Shown: piece by piece, positions 44,189 through 50,986 of the stretch
Layout: every line of letters begins with the position of its first letter
How positions within the stretch are numbered: position 1 is the first letter of the stretch
Source: an uncultured Corynebacterium sp.
Lineage (GTDB): Bacteria; Actinomycetota; Actinomycetes; Mycobacteriales; Mycobacteriaceae
Assembly (NCBI GenBank): GCA_946220775.1
Contig: CAMIFC010000010.1
Location: 1-58,139 of the forward strand
Direction of reading: 5' to 3'
DNA length: 58,139 nt
Position numbers and translations under genes: made by a program
The notes under the pieces: model-generated
Told to the model about the DNA's origin: nothing
Seen by the model: the letters and a program-made list of their open reading frames with translations, nothing else
Database searches by the model: none

Positions 44189-44751
44189 TCCGCGGCTTCC
44201 GCAAGACGCTTACCAGCAGCCACCCACTCATCCACCGCATTCATTCGCTTCGCCGTAGCCTGCAATTTCCGCATGACCTCCAGATCAGTCACCGTCTCCA
44301 GGCTGTCAATGAATTCCTGCCGTTGGTCATTCGTGGCCAACTGGTAGCTGAATTTATCCGGATCCGGTTCCTCGGTAGGCAGGCACAAGGTCTGCAAAAA
44401 AGCGGTGCGTAGAGCCACGCTCATGGCCTTCGCCGTGGCCTTGTCACCATTGTCGAACGCCTCAGCAGCCACCTGAGTATCCACAAAATCCCCGGCGACA
44501 TTCGCCCACCGAATCGTGACAATCAAATCCACTGACTTCGCCACGGAATTCCGCAACTGCTTATCCTCATGAGCAGCCTGCACACTAATCGGAGTGGCGA
44601 CCAGACCATGTTTCCGCATCGCGGGGCCACAGTGATTCATCACATCATCAATACCCCGGAATTTGAATTTCTGGTGATGGTTATCCTGGTTTTTCCCAAG
44701 GCTGGTGACATCCTGCATGACTGCATTGATGGTTTTATAGATCGTGGTCAT
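44185..44751 (-). CDS. ERF-family single-strand annealing protein
   Basis: 188 aa. VTSLGKNQDNHHQKFKFRGIDDVMNHCGPAMRKHGL and the later EAFDNGDKATAKAMSVALRTAFLQTLCLPTEEPDPD are hallmark ERF motifs. It anneals complementary strands for recombination and circularisation, working with the YqaJ nuclease encoded directly upstream (1-bp overlap) and the SSB. Confidence 0.93.
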   Translation of the reverse strand: MTTIYKTINAVMQDVTSLGKNQDNHHQKFKFRGIDDVMNHCGPAMRKHGLVATPISVQAAHEDKQLRNSVAKSVDLIVTIRWANVAGDFVDTQVAAEAFDNGDKATAKAMSVALRTAFLQTLCLPTEEPDPDKFSYQLATNDQRQEFIDSLETVTDLEVMRKLQATAKRMNAVDEWVAAGKRLAEAAE

Positions 44752-45662
44752 TACTCATTACCTTTCTCAGCCGTGAAACGCACCGTCCCGGCTGTTTCCT
44801 TTTCCGTCGTGTACTCAGCCACGAGCTCCGGATGATCTTTCTTGAACGCCGCAGCATCAAACCTGCTCCGCACCGTCGGGGCGGTGACAGTGAGTTTCCC
44901 GACGCCTGGCCAGTCCCAGCTGCCAGTCCGCCCCGCGAGCTGCTCAGTGATCCACCCATTAACCTGGCGGCGCTCAGCCTCCAAGCAGGCGATGCCCCGC
45001 TCAATGTCGCGTCGGTACTCGACGAGGTGCCCAATATCTGGTGTGGGGCGTTGCTTGTGCTGCAGAGCGAAAAACTCGTCCGCGAAATCCATGAGGTCAT
45101 TGATCAGGTCGTCGTCCCGGTGAATGATCCGGGTGCGGAAATCACCATTCCCCACCAACTCACCGTCATGATCCTCATAGGTCTCCCACACGAAAACGCA
45201 GTGATGCGCGCCAGTGCAGAGCAGCTGCCACTGCACCTGCCGGTAGTAGCCCGCGGGGATGTCCCCATCCCCCCAATCGTTTTTCGCGTTGACGGTTTTG
45301 ATCTCCGCGATGATGGAGCCATCCTCAGTGATCATGTCCGGCGTCGCAGCAAAGCGTGTGTCACAATCAGCGACCCACAATGTCCGCCCGTTTGGCTTCA
45401 AGCTGGTGGATTCGTAGGTCTGCACCCAATCCGCGATGACGTGCTCACGGTCACTGCCGAATCGGGTGAACCGATTACCCGCGAAGGGGGTCTTCACGCC
45501 GCGTTTTTCGTCCCATAGTTCCCAGCACTGATTGGAATCTTCGGGTGCGCTTGTGGTGTAGACACGGGCGATCTCGGAGGCGGTGAGGTACTGGGCGCGC
45601 GCCTCGAGCCAGTCCTGTTCAGTGGCGTGATTGATTGGCTTACCGGGTCGAATAATGGTCAT
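44751..45662 (-). CDS. YqaJ/lambda-exonuclease family recombinase
   Basis: 303 aa. QDWLEARAQYLTASEIARVYTTS is the N-terminal signature, and CDTRFAATPDMITEDGSIIAEIKTVNAKNDWG holds the PD-(D/E)xK metal site (Asp, then Glu-x-Lys). GYYRQVQWQLLCTGAHHCVF is the Gln/Trp motif III. It resects 5' ends and feeds ssDNA to ERF. Confidence 0.93.
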   Translation of the reverse strand: MTIIRPGKPINHATEQDWLEARAQYLTASEIARVYTTSAPEDSNQCWELWDEKRGVKTPFAGNRFTRFGSDREHVIADWVQTYESTSLKPNGRTLWVADCDTRFAATPDMITEDGSIIAEIKTVNAKNDWGDGDIPAGYYRQVQWQLLCTGAHHCVFVWETYEDHDGELVGNGDFRTRIIHRDDDLINDLMDFADEFFALQHKQRPTPDIGHLVEYRRDIERGIACLEAERRQVNGWITEQLAGRTGSWDWPGVGKLTVTAPTVRSRFDAAAFKKDHPELVAEYTTEKETAGTVRFTAEKGNE

Positions 45663-45872
45663 TTACTTGTCCTCTTCTTCTTGGGTTTTCAGCCAGGCCT
45701 GGAAGTCCCAGCCGAATTCAGTGATATTCCCGTCCGGGGTGATCAAACTGCGGGTGGTGAGGGCGAAAATAATCGCCCCGTTCAGCACGTCGCCTGGCTC
45801 ATAGGCGGCGAACGCCTGCTTGGTGTGGGTGTTCATGTGTGCCGCGAGGGCGTGGAAATCAGCGTCTTTCAT
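45663..45872 (-). CDS. Small unknown early protein (69 aa)
   Basis: From the ATG at 45872. Sequence HTKQAFAAYEPGDVLNGAIIFALTTRSLITPDGNITEFGWDFQAWLK suggests a small alpha/beta domain. It abuts the YqaJ gene. No function recognised. Confidence 0.6.
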   Translation of the reverse strand: MKDADFHALAAHMNTHTKQAFAAYEPGDVLNGAIIFALTTRSLITPDGNITEFGWDFQAWLKTQEEEDK

Positions 45873-46087
45873 CGCCCCACCCACATCGACAGCTGGATGA
45901 TCACGAGTAGTACGAGCCCCACCGCGGTGAGGAAAAACAGCGCGGCACCAACAACGTTGAACACATCATCAAGCCACGCCAGATCATCAATCTCTTCGTG
46001 CTCTTCCTGCTCCAGTCGCTGGGCTTTCGCCCGCATCGCAGCCTCATACGCAGGATGATTCTCCGACGGCCACTTGTCATGTCGCAT
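45869..46087 (-). CDS. Small membrane protein (72 aa)
   Basis: An acidic helix (AKAQRLEQEEHEEIDDLAWLDD) is followed by a single membrane helix (VVGAALFFLTAVGLVLLVIIQL). Coupled by overlaps to the genes on both sides. Expressed early in the lytic operon; function unknown. Confidence 0.65.
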   Translation of the reverse strand: MRHDKWPSENHPAYEAAMRAKAQRLEQEEHEEIDDLAWLDDVFNVVGAALFFLTAVGLVLLVIIQLSMWVGR

Positions 46088-46290
46088 TACGCAACCCCCT
46101 CCAACCCATCGATATAGGCCTGCACATCCGAAACCCGCACCCGGTACTGCGCCTTCGCCTTACCGCTCGTACGCACCGCCGGGATCGTCCCACCGGCGAT
46201 CAGCTTGTACGCGGTGTAGTAGTGCACGCTGAGCATGTCCGCGACCTGTCGTGTCGTCAGCAACTGACTGGTATGCTTGCTCATGGTCAT
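46087..46290 (-). CDS. Excisionase-like MerR-type helix-turn-helix protein
   Basis: 67 aa from the ATG at 46290 with AAAGGA upstream. LLTTRQVADMLSVHYYTAYKLIAGGTIPAVRTSGKAKAQYRVRVSDVQAYIDG is a complete AlpA/excisionase winged helix with the recognition wing and the closing helix. It could be the recombination directionality factor for the integrase, or an early regulator. Confidence 0.85.
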   Translation of the reverse strand: MTMSKHTSQLLTTRQVADMLSVHYYTAYKLIAGGTIPAVRTSGKAKAQYRVRVSDVQAYIDGLEGVA

Positions 46291-46314
46291 ATGTCCTTTC
46301 ATTCTGTGACTGAA

Positions 46315-46348
46315 CCCCCTGGCGCCTGCTACCTCCAGACGCCGGGGG
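46315..46348. other. GC hairpin before the excisionase-like gene
   Basis: CCCCCTGGCGCCT pairs with AGACGCCGGGGG (one mismatch and one bulge). It lies 25 bp upstream of the gene start on the minus strand. The T-rich side (TTTTCTTTCTTTT) is on the plus strand. Bases 46291-46361 contain nothing else. Confidence 0.6.
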
Positions 46349-46361
46349 AGTTTTCTTTCTT

Positions 46362-47159
46362 TTACTTGGGATCAATCTCATCGCCGTAAGGCAAAGCGAT
46401 CTGGGACCCCCACCGCTTCACCGCGCGAGCCACCGCCTCCGCACCATGCGGCGTGAGCTTCAGCGACTGCTGCACCTCACCATTCACCCGCGGCGCCTCA
46501 TGGCACGGAATCAACCGGAAAAGATGCTTCTTATCCGCATAAACCCGATACTGATGGGTCGTCACGACCTGTTCCCGCTTGTTTGACCAGCGCTGACCAC
46601 TCATGCGGTAAATCCACTTCTTCTGGATCAGAAGCTCCCGAAGATGCTTTTCCTTAATGTTCAGCTGGTTCGCCAGGGTCCGGAACTGGATCAAATCTTC
46701 AGCGGCTACGAATTCGTCGTAGTAGCTTGCCTTCGGCTGCATTTCCGCATTCGCGGCGGTGAGCTCCTGGACTTGCCGGTAGGTGACCTGTAGTGCGCGT
46801 TGCACGAGCTTGGCTTCGTCGAGCTCACTCATCTCACCGGAGCGATAGCGGCGTTCGCATTCGATGAAGTACTGACGGGCCTGCTTGCCCTTGGCAGTGC
46901 GCTGGATCATGCTGATTTCCTTCGCCATATCCAGCGTGATGATGTGGTCAATACGATTGCCTCCTGGGACAAAACCGCTGGTCGCGCCCGCTTCAGGTTT
47001 TTGTGTAGCGTAGTCGCGCCCTTCCTCGAAGCCGTAGGTGACCATCCGCTTCATCCAGTCGGCGTACTGCTCTTTCACCTCCAGAAACTTGTACAAGTCT
47101 CGCCCCATGACGGCCTGCACGCCGTCGCCTTGGTCTTGAATCGGAATAAGATCTGACAT
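46362..47159 (-). CDS. AntA/AntB-type antirepressor with ANT (KilAC) C-terminus
   Basis: 265 aa, ATG with AAGGAG upstream. Residues 1-110 are an AntA/AntB domain (VMGRDLYKFLEVKEQYADWMKRM, HIITLDMAKEISMIQRT, GKQARQYFIECERR). Coiled coil and a C-terminal DNA-binding domain follow (YYDEFVAAEDLIQFRTLANQLNIKEKHLRELL, YRVYADKKHLFRLIPCHEAPRVNG). Such proteins inactivate phage repressors. Its N-terminus is nearly identical to that of the 48172 gene while the C-termini differ. Confidence 0.88.
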   Translation of the reverse strand: MSDLIPIQDQGDGVQAVMGRDLYKFLEVKEQYADWMKRMVTYGFEEGRDYATQKPEAGATSGFVPGGNRIDHIITLDMAKEISMIQRTAKGKQARQYFIECERRYRSGEMSELDEAKLVQRALQVTYRQVQELTAANAEMQPKASYYDEFVAAEDLIQFRTLANQLNIKEKHLRELLIQKKWIYRMSGQRWSNKREQVVTTHQYRVYADKKHLFRLIPCHEAPRVNGEVQQSLKLTPHGAEAVARAVKRWGSQIALPYGDEIDPK

Positions 47160-47187
47160 GTGATAGACTCCTTACGTCTTCCAGTCA

Positions 47188-47210
47188 CCCCCTCCCCTCG
47201 CGGGAGGGGG
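47188..47210. other. GC hairpin before the first antirepressor gene
   Basis: CCCCCTCCC pairs with GGGAGGGGG around CTCGC. It stands about 30 bases upstream of the ATG at 47159 on the minus strand; CTTTG follows on the plus strand. Confidence 0.65.
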
Positions 47211-47221
47211 CTTTGTCATAC

Positions 47222-47242
47222 AAAAAAGGGGGCAGCAACCCC
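47222..47242 (-). terminator. Terminator downstream of minihelix C
   Basis: On the minus strand GGGG-TTGCTG-CCCC is followed by CTTTTTT. With the terminator at 47383 it brackets a 160-base non-coding unit. Confidence 0.75.
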
Positions 47243-47332
47243 TCAGCACAGGAGCTGACGTCATGGGGGCGCTTCACCGGGAAACATTCCTCACAAAACC
47301 CAGCACAACCCCATGTGTCCCCTACCCCGCGT

Positions 47333-47375
47333 GGCGCGTCCAGGGCTCGAACCCGGATTGGTTGCCATTCGCGCC
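47333..47375 (-). ncRNA. tRNA-elbow-like minihelix C, part of a terminator-bounded small RNA unit
   Basis: On the minus strand GGCGCG pairs perfectly with CGCGCC. Between them are AATGGCAACCAAT and a T-arm CCGGG-TTCGAGC-CCTGG. There is no anticodon arm. The unit begins right after a terminator T-run (47383) and continues through a long-range pairing CATGGGG/CCCCATG (47262 and 47309) to the terminator at 47222. It is therefore a candidate independent RNA of about 150 nt. It resembles the tRNA-mimic module of bacterial YrlA RNAs; no promoter is identified. Confidence 0.5.
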
Positions 47376-47382
47376 TCTTGAA

Positions 47383-47421
47383 GAAAAGAAAAACGACGAA
47401 GAACACAACACTCTTCGCCGT
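47383..47421 (-). terminator. Terminator of the 47437 gene
   Basis: On the minus strand ACGGCGAAGA pairs with TCTTCGTCGT (one G-T pair), followed by TTTTCTTTTCTT, 16 bp after the stop codon. Confidence 0.85.
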
Positions 47422-47436
47422 AACGTGCCCCGATTT

Positions 47437-47778
47437 TTACAGTGCGCGCGGGTCAACGCGACCAGATGTTCTAAACACCCTTTCCGTCTTCCGGTCATAC
47501 GACCGAACCGGCGGCTTAGAAATATCACCAAGCTCCGAATCGGAGGAAGCAACATTCATAAACCCTGCCCGGACACCTTCTCTCGTGATCCCGCGGATAC
47601 GCTCATCACGGTCACGCTTCAGCTTCGCTAGACGCTGCTCAATGATCAGGCGCTGCTCCGGAGAGCTGACCTGATGGAGCAGCCCATGTTGGGATTCGAT
47701 ACTCCGATCGAACTTTTCTTGAGCCTTACGAAGACGCCGAAAGTACTGCTCTTTCGGTGTCCGTTTCTGCTTCGCCAT
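47437..47778 (-). CDS. Unknown basic coiled-coil protein
   Basis: 113 aa from the ATG at 47778, chosen for GAAAGGA just upstream; a reading from 47940 would run through minihelix D and a hairpin. The sequence AKQKRTPKEQYFRRLRKAQEKFDRSI and EQRLIIEQRLAKLKRDRDERIRGI is charged and helical. No family recognised. It lies between two antirepressor genes. Confidence 0.6.
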   Translation of the reverse strand: MAKQKRTPKEQYFRRLRKAQEKFDRSIESQHGLLHQVSSPEQRLIIEQRLAKLKRDRDERIRGITREGVRAGFMNVASSDSELGDISKPPVRSYDRKTERVFRTSGRVDPRAL

Positions 47779-47788
47779 TTTTCCTTTC

Positions 47789-47815
47789 AAGCCAAGCACC
47801 CGCTTTAGGTGCTGG
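47789..47815. other. Hairpin before the 47778 gene
   Basis: On the minus strand CCAGCACC pairs with GGTGCTTGG around TAAAGCG; it ends about ten bases before the ATG. It is the same arrangement as at the neighbouring early genes. Confidence 0.55.
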
Positions 47816-47819
47816 CAGT

Positions 47820-47865
47820 GGTCATGGCTGGGACTTGACCCAGCGAGTATGCCAATTTCATGACC
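47820..47865 (-). ncRNA. tRNA-elbow-like minihelix D
   Basis: On the minus strand GGTCATG pairs perfectly with CATGACC. The inside holds AAATTGGCATACTC and a T-arm-like GCTGGG-TCAAGT-CCCAGC hairpin. The same plan as elements A-C but with a T-loop one base shorter. It lies 40 bp upstream of the 47437 gene start. Confidence 0.42.
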
Positions 47866-48043
47866 CAAATTTATTTCCAGAAGCGCGATCAGTTCCCTCA
47901 CCGCGTTAGCAGTGGTTCCTAGCGTGTCCGCTGTGTCCATACCGATGGCCGCATACCGTCGTCACGTCATCCCGACGCGTGGCAAATATCTTCGCGCGCT
48001 TACCTATAAAGTTTTCAAAAATCATGCAGACGTGGCTGCCAGC

Positions 48044-48103
48044 GCCCGGCGCGGGAATCGAACCCACGAAAAACCATTCGGGCCACCCCTACCTCAGGTA
48101 GGG
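48044..48103 (-). ncRNA. tRNA-elbow-like minihelix B with leading hairpin
   Basis: On the minus strand a perfect CCCTACC-TGA-GGTAGGG hairpin comes first. Then GCCCG (pairing CGGGC), AATGGTTTTTC, and a T-arm GTGGG-TTCGATT-CCCGC. An outer GTGGC/GCCAC pairing at 48082 and 48032 may enclose the whole. Leading TTCTA and trailing GCTGG are shared with element A. There is no room for D-stem or anticodon arm. Confidence 0.5.
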
Positions 48104-48114
48104 CTAGAAATGAC

Positions 48115-48159
48115 ACTGTGTCGTTACGTTTGGGTATGGATCTACACCCGCGACACAGT
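48115..48159 (-). terminator. Hairpin downstream of the second antirepressor gene
   Basis: ACTGTGTCG and CGACACAGT form a 9-bp stem, with GGGT/ACCC nested inside. It starts 13 bases after the stop at 48172. There is no T-run, so it may be an RNA processing or stability element rather than a terminator. Confidence 0.5.
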
Positions 48160-48171
48160 CGGATTAGTCAG

Positions 48172-48906
48172 CTAAGCCACTGACGGTGGCAACGGGTCGA
48201 TCGTCTCCAGGCCGAGCTTCTTGCGGATGAAGTCAATCCCGCTTGGTTGCACGTACGTTGTGTGCCGCACCGACTCCGTGCCATCGGAGTGTGTGATCGT
48301 GTAGGCCTTCACCTCGAAATGGTGCATATAGTGCTGGTACGGGGTGTTCCGCATGTTCCCCTTGGAGATCAGCACCCGGCGGTTACGCAGCTCCCGGAAC
48401 AGCTTGTTTTGCCCGATGCCCAGCATTTTCCCGACGGCGCCGATGCTGTACTTCCCATCCGCTTCGATGAAGCTTGAGTAGGCTTCCGCTTTTGGTTCCA
48501 GTTCCTTGTTCTTCGCTTCGAGCGCTAGGCGCTCCTGCTCTGCGTTCATCGCGATCTGGATGAGCTCGAGGCGGGTGATTTGCGACGCGTCGATCTTCGG
48601 CGACCGGGCGCGGCGTTCGCATTCGATGAAGTACTGGCGGGCCTGCTTACCCTTGTCGGTGCGCTGGATCATGCTGATCTCTTTGGCCATGTCCAGCGTG
48701 ATGATGTGATCGGTACGCGGGCGACCACCAGATGGGTTTTGAACATTTTTGTTCGTATAGTCCTGACCAGCGGAAAAGCCGTACTCGACCATGCGCGGAA
48801 ACCAAATGTGATAGGGAGTTTCGACTTCCAGGAATTTGTGGAGGTCACGACCCATCACCGCCTGCACGCCGTCACCTTGATCTTGAATTGGAATTAACTC
48901 TGACAT
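48172..48906 (-). CDS. AntA/AntB-type antirepressor, second copy
   Basis: 244 aa from the ATG at 48906 (AGAGGA upstream). Residues 1-110 repeat the 46362 protein almost exactly (LIPIQDQGDGVQAVMGRDL, TLDMAKEISMIQRT, ARQYFIECERR). The C-terminal domain is a different KilAC/ANT type (EADGKYSIGAVGKMLGIGQNKLFRELRNRRVLI, YMHHFEVKAYTI, TYVQPSGIDFIRKKLG). Paralogy with exchanged C-termini suggests recombination. Confidence 0.88.
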   Translation of the reverse strand: MSELIPIQDQGDGVQAVMGRDLHKFLEVETPYHIWFPRMVEYGFSAGQDYTNKNVQNPSGGRPRTDHIITLDMAKEISMIQRTDKGKQARQYFIECERRARSPKIDASQITRLELIQIAMNAEQERLALEAKNKELEPKAEAYSSFIEADGKYSIGAVGKMLGIGQNKLFRELRNRRVLISKGNMRNTPYQHYMHHFEVKAYTITHSDGTESVRHTTYVQPSGIDFIRKKLGLETIDPLPPSVA

Positions 48907-48937
48907 TTGAGGTATCCTCTCAGTAGTGTTTTGTGAC

Positions 48938-48958
48938 CCCCGTCCCTCGCGGACGGGG
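48938..48958. other. GC hairpin before the second antirepressor gene
   Basis: CCCCGTCC pairs with GGACGGGG around CTCGC, 32 bases upstream of the ATG at 48906. On the plus strand it is followed by ATTCTTTT. Confidence 0.65.
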
Positions 48959-48964
48959 ATTCTT

Positions 48965-49735
48965 TTATGCGGCAAACCGGCCATCAAGGAACCGGGAAAC
49001 GAAATACTGCTGGCCCTTCCCCGTCACCTTCGGGGTCTTCGAAATCGACGTATGGCCATCCGAATGCAAAACCGTTGTCTCCTTGATGCGGAACAGCCCC
49101 AACTCCATCGCCCGCTGCGTCGGCATGTTCCAGTCAGTGCCCTTACGGCCAATGAGGAAACCGTTCTTACGCATCCAGGCGAAGAGGCGTGTCCCACCCA
49201 CCTGAATCCCATTGCCACGCAGGATCTTTGCCAGCTCACCCACGAGAATGTCGGTCTCGGACGTCGACACCGCGTCGGCGAACAGCACTTTTGGCTTCGC
49301 CTCAGCGGCCTGAGCTTCGAGCTTGGCGGTCTTCGCCCGTTCTTCCTTCAGGTCGGTGGCCAGACGGATGATGAAATCCGGGTCGGTGAGGGTCTTTTCC
49401 ACTGCTTCTGGGGTGAGGTAGCCTCCGCGCTTCCGGATGGATGGGAGAACCTCATCCGTAACCCAGTCCTGAAATTCCTCAGCGGCAGGCCGGCGCGACT
49501 TTAAGACAGCCGCATAGAGACCACCTTCACTGACTACTGTCATGCTCTGGTCCCCGGAGGGGGTACACACAATCTGTGTACCCTTGTGCCGGTCGCGAAG
49601 ATTGCGACTCATCGTGGCCGCATCGCGGTATCCAAGCACCTTTGCGACGTCGCTGGCCACCCAGCGTGGTTCACCATCAGTGCCGACGATGACGCGGACA
49701 TCATTGCCCTTGAAGTCGAAGTTTTGCAGTTCCAT
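48965..49735 (-). CDS. BRO-N / KilAC antirepressor
   Basis: 256 aa, ATG with AAGGAG upstream. The N-terminal BRO domain is clear: VRVIVGTDGEPRWVASDVAKVLGYRDAATMSRNL, VVSEGGLYAAVLKSRRPAAEEFQDWVTDEVLPSIRKRGGY. A coiled coil and a KilAC domain follow (SETDILVGELAKILRGNGIQVGGTRLFAWMRKNGFLI). It is the first antirepressor in the lytic operon after Cro. Confidence 0.92.
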   Translation of the reverse strand: MELQNFDFKGNDVRVIVGTDGEPRWVASDVAKVLGYRDAATMSRNLRDRHKGTQIVCTPSGDQSMTVVSEGGLYAAVLKSRRPAAEEFQDWVTDEVLPSIRKRGGYLTPEAVEKTLTDPDFIIRLATDLKEERAKTAKLEAQAAEAKPKVLFADAVSTSETDILVGELAKILRGNGIQVGGTRLFAWMRKNGFLIGRKGTDWNMPTQRAMELGLFRIKETTVLHSDGHTSISKTPKVTGKGQQYFVSRFLDGRFAA

Positions 49736-49768
49736 TTGATATACTCCTTATTGTCTTGTTTTGGACTT

Positions 49769-49788
49769 CCCCGCCCTTCCCGGCGGGG
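49769..49788. other. GC hairpin before the BRO gene
   Basis: CCCCGCC pairs with GGCGGGG around CTTCCC, 33 bases upstream of the ATG at 49735. TTTTCTT follows on the plus strand. Confidence 0.65.
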
Positions 49789-49793
49789 TTTTC

Positions 49794-50027
49794 TTATGCG
49801 GCGGCCGTCTCGCCTTCCATGAGGATCATCTGATCCATCGGCATTCCGGTCAGCTCACGCAATCGCGCTAGCGTCACGACAGTGGGCAGGCTCTTGCCAT
49901 TCCTGTAATTCCGGATCGTCGCGCCGGTAAGATTCAGGAAAGCCTGGCCCAGCTGGTCATCGCTACGGGATCCGGTGAGCTTCTTAGCTCGGTCAAGAAT
50001 TTTTGGGTTTAGTCGAATCTTCTGCAT
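49794..50027 (-). CDS. Cro-like helix-turn-helix regulator
   Basis: 77 aa from the ATG at 50027, with the perfect Shine-Dalgarno AGGAGGTGA eight bases upstream. DQLGQAFLNLTGATIRNYRNGKSLPTVVTLARLRELTGM is an XRE/Cro-type HTH. It is the first gene of the minus-strand lytic operon and diverges from the repressor across shared operators. Confidence 0.85.
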   Translation of the reverse strand: MQKIRLNPKILDRAKKLTGSRSDDQLGQAFLNLTGATIRNYRNGKSLPTVVTLARLRELTGMPMDQMILMEGETAAA

Positions 50028-50066
50028 TGTGTTTGTCACCTCCTCGGGTGCCGCCTTGGCTGCACT

Positions 50067-50083
50067 ATGGTCATTATGGCAAG
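50067..50083. promoter_or_regulatory. Repressor operator O2 (imperfect)
   Basis: ATGGTCATTATGGCAAG matches 14 of 17 positions of the perfect operator at 50140, 73 bp away. It covers the -10 box of the lytic promoter, so a bound repressor would block lytic transcription. Confidence 0.7.
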
Positions 50084-50102
50084 CATGTAGCCACATTGTC
50101 AA
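50073..50102 (-). promoter_or_regulatory. Lytic (Cro-side) promoter
   Basis: On the minus strand the consensus -35 TTGACA is followed after 18 bases by CATAAT, which overlaps operator O2. It drives the 38-kb lytic operon. Confidence 0.8.
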
Positions 50103-50139
50103 TCTTGTTGCGAAAAATGCTCATTGATGCAGCTCACGG

Positions 50140-50156
50140 CTTGCCATAATGGCAAG
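50140..50156. promoter_or_regulatory. Repressor operator O1 (perfect palindrome)
   Basis: CTTGCCATAATGGCAAG is a palindrome of 8-bp arms around one base. It overlaps the -35 box (TTGCCA) of the repressor promoter, which fits autoregulation. Confidence 0.78.
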
Positions 50157-50170
50157 CGCGCTGCTATTGT
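50141..50170 (+). promoter_or_regulatory. Lysogenic promoter of the repressor operon
   Basis: TTGCCA (inside O1), an 18-base spacer and extended -10 TGCTATTGT. The -10 ends 7 bases before the ATG at 50178, so the transcript should begin at or next to the start codon (leaderless). Confidence 0.72.
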
Positions 50171-50177
50171 CTTAGCT

Positions 50178-50603
50178 ATGAAGCACACAGAATGGCTCGA
50201 AAACATCACCGGCGGCGACGCGGTTAATGCAGTCGCCAAGACAGCGGGGATCGTCCCCCGCACCTTCGCCCGCCAAGTAGAGCGCGACCACATCGACGCT
50301 GAGAACGTCATCGCAATCGCCCTGGCCTACGGACACCACCCCGTCGGCGCACTCGTAGACACCGAATACCTAGACGAAAAATGGGCAACCCAAGTAGACC
50401 CCACCCACGCCCTCCAACAAGTCACCGAAGAACAACTCACCCACGAAGTCCTACGACGAATGAAAATCGGCCAAGCCAACGGAGCACTCAACACCCCAAT
50501 CGACGAACTCACAGAAAACAACGTCCACCAACTCAAGCCCCACGACGCCGTCGCCGACGACTCCCCAATACAGACAGGATGGCCAGATGACTACGATTCA
50601 TGA
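50178..50603 (+). CDS. Immunity repressor (CI-like)
   Basis: 141 aa. The N-terminal domain DAVNAVAKTAGIVPRTFARQVERDHIDAENVIAIALAYG is an HTH of the type found in actinophage repressors; the C-terminal half is acidic and ends WPDDYDS, with no LexA-type peptidase. Combined with the ImmA-like gene that overlaps its end (17 bp), this suggests induction by proteolysis in trans, as with ImmR/ImmA of ICEBs1. There is no RBS and the -10 box abuts the ATG, so translation is probably leaderless. Confidence 0.82.
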   Translation: MKHTEWLENITGGDAVNAVAKTAGIVPRTFARQVERDHIDAENVIAIALAYGHHPVGALVDTEYLDEKWATQVDPTHALQQVTEEQLTHEVLRRMKIGQANGALNTPIDELTENNVHQLKPHDAVADDSPIQTGWPDDYDS

Positions 50604-50973
50604 CCTCCACGACCTCGCCAGCACACTCGGGGTCACCCTCCACCACCACGCACACGGCACCAAAGGCTGGTACCACCACCCCACCAAGCAGATCAGCACC
50701 CTCGCAGGCCTCCCCGTCGCCGAATACAAATCAACACTCGCCCACGAGCTCGCCCACGCGCACTACGGCGACACCCCCACCGGCCACGGCTACTACGACC
50801 AGCGCCAGGAACAGCGCGCCGACCAGTGGGCAGCCCAGCTACTCATCAACCCCGACCAGCTGCAGTGGCTCGCGCCGTGGCACCAGGACGACCACATCGG
50901 ACTGGCCTACGACCTCGAGGTGACACCCCACCTACTCGCCGTCTACCTCGACAGTATGACCTCAACCCACTAA
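50587..50973 (+). CDS. ImmA/IrrE-family metallopeptidase, first copy
   Basis: 128 aa. STLAHELAHAHYGD (zinc site at residues 53-57) and DQRQEQRADQWAAQLLI with the third ligand Glu. It is small, soluble and encoded directly behind the repressor. By analogy with ImmA it should cleave the repressor on a damage or host signal and start the lytic cycle. Confidence 0.9.
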   Translation: MTTIHDLHDLASTLGVTLHHHAHGTKGWYHHPTKQISTLAGLPVAEYKSTLAHELAHAHYGDTPTGHGYYDQRQEQRADQWAAQLLINPDQLQWLAPWHQDDHIGLAYDLEVTPHLLAVYLDSMTSTH

Positions 50974-50986
50974 GAAAAAGACAATC

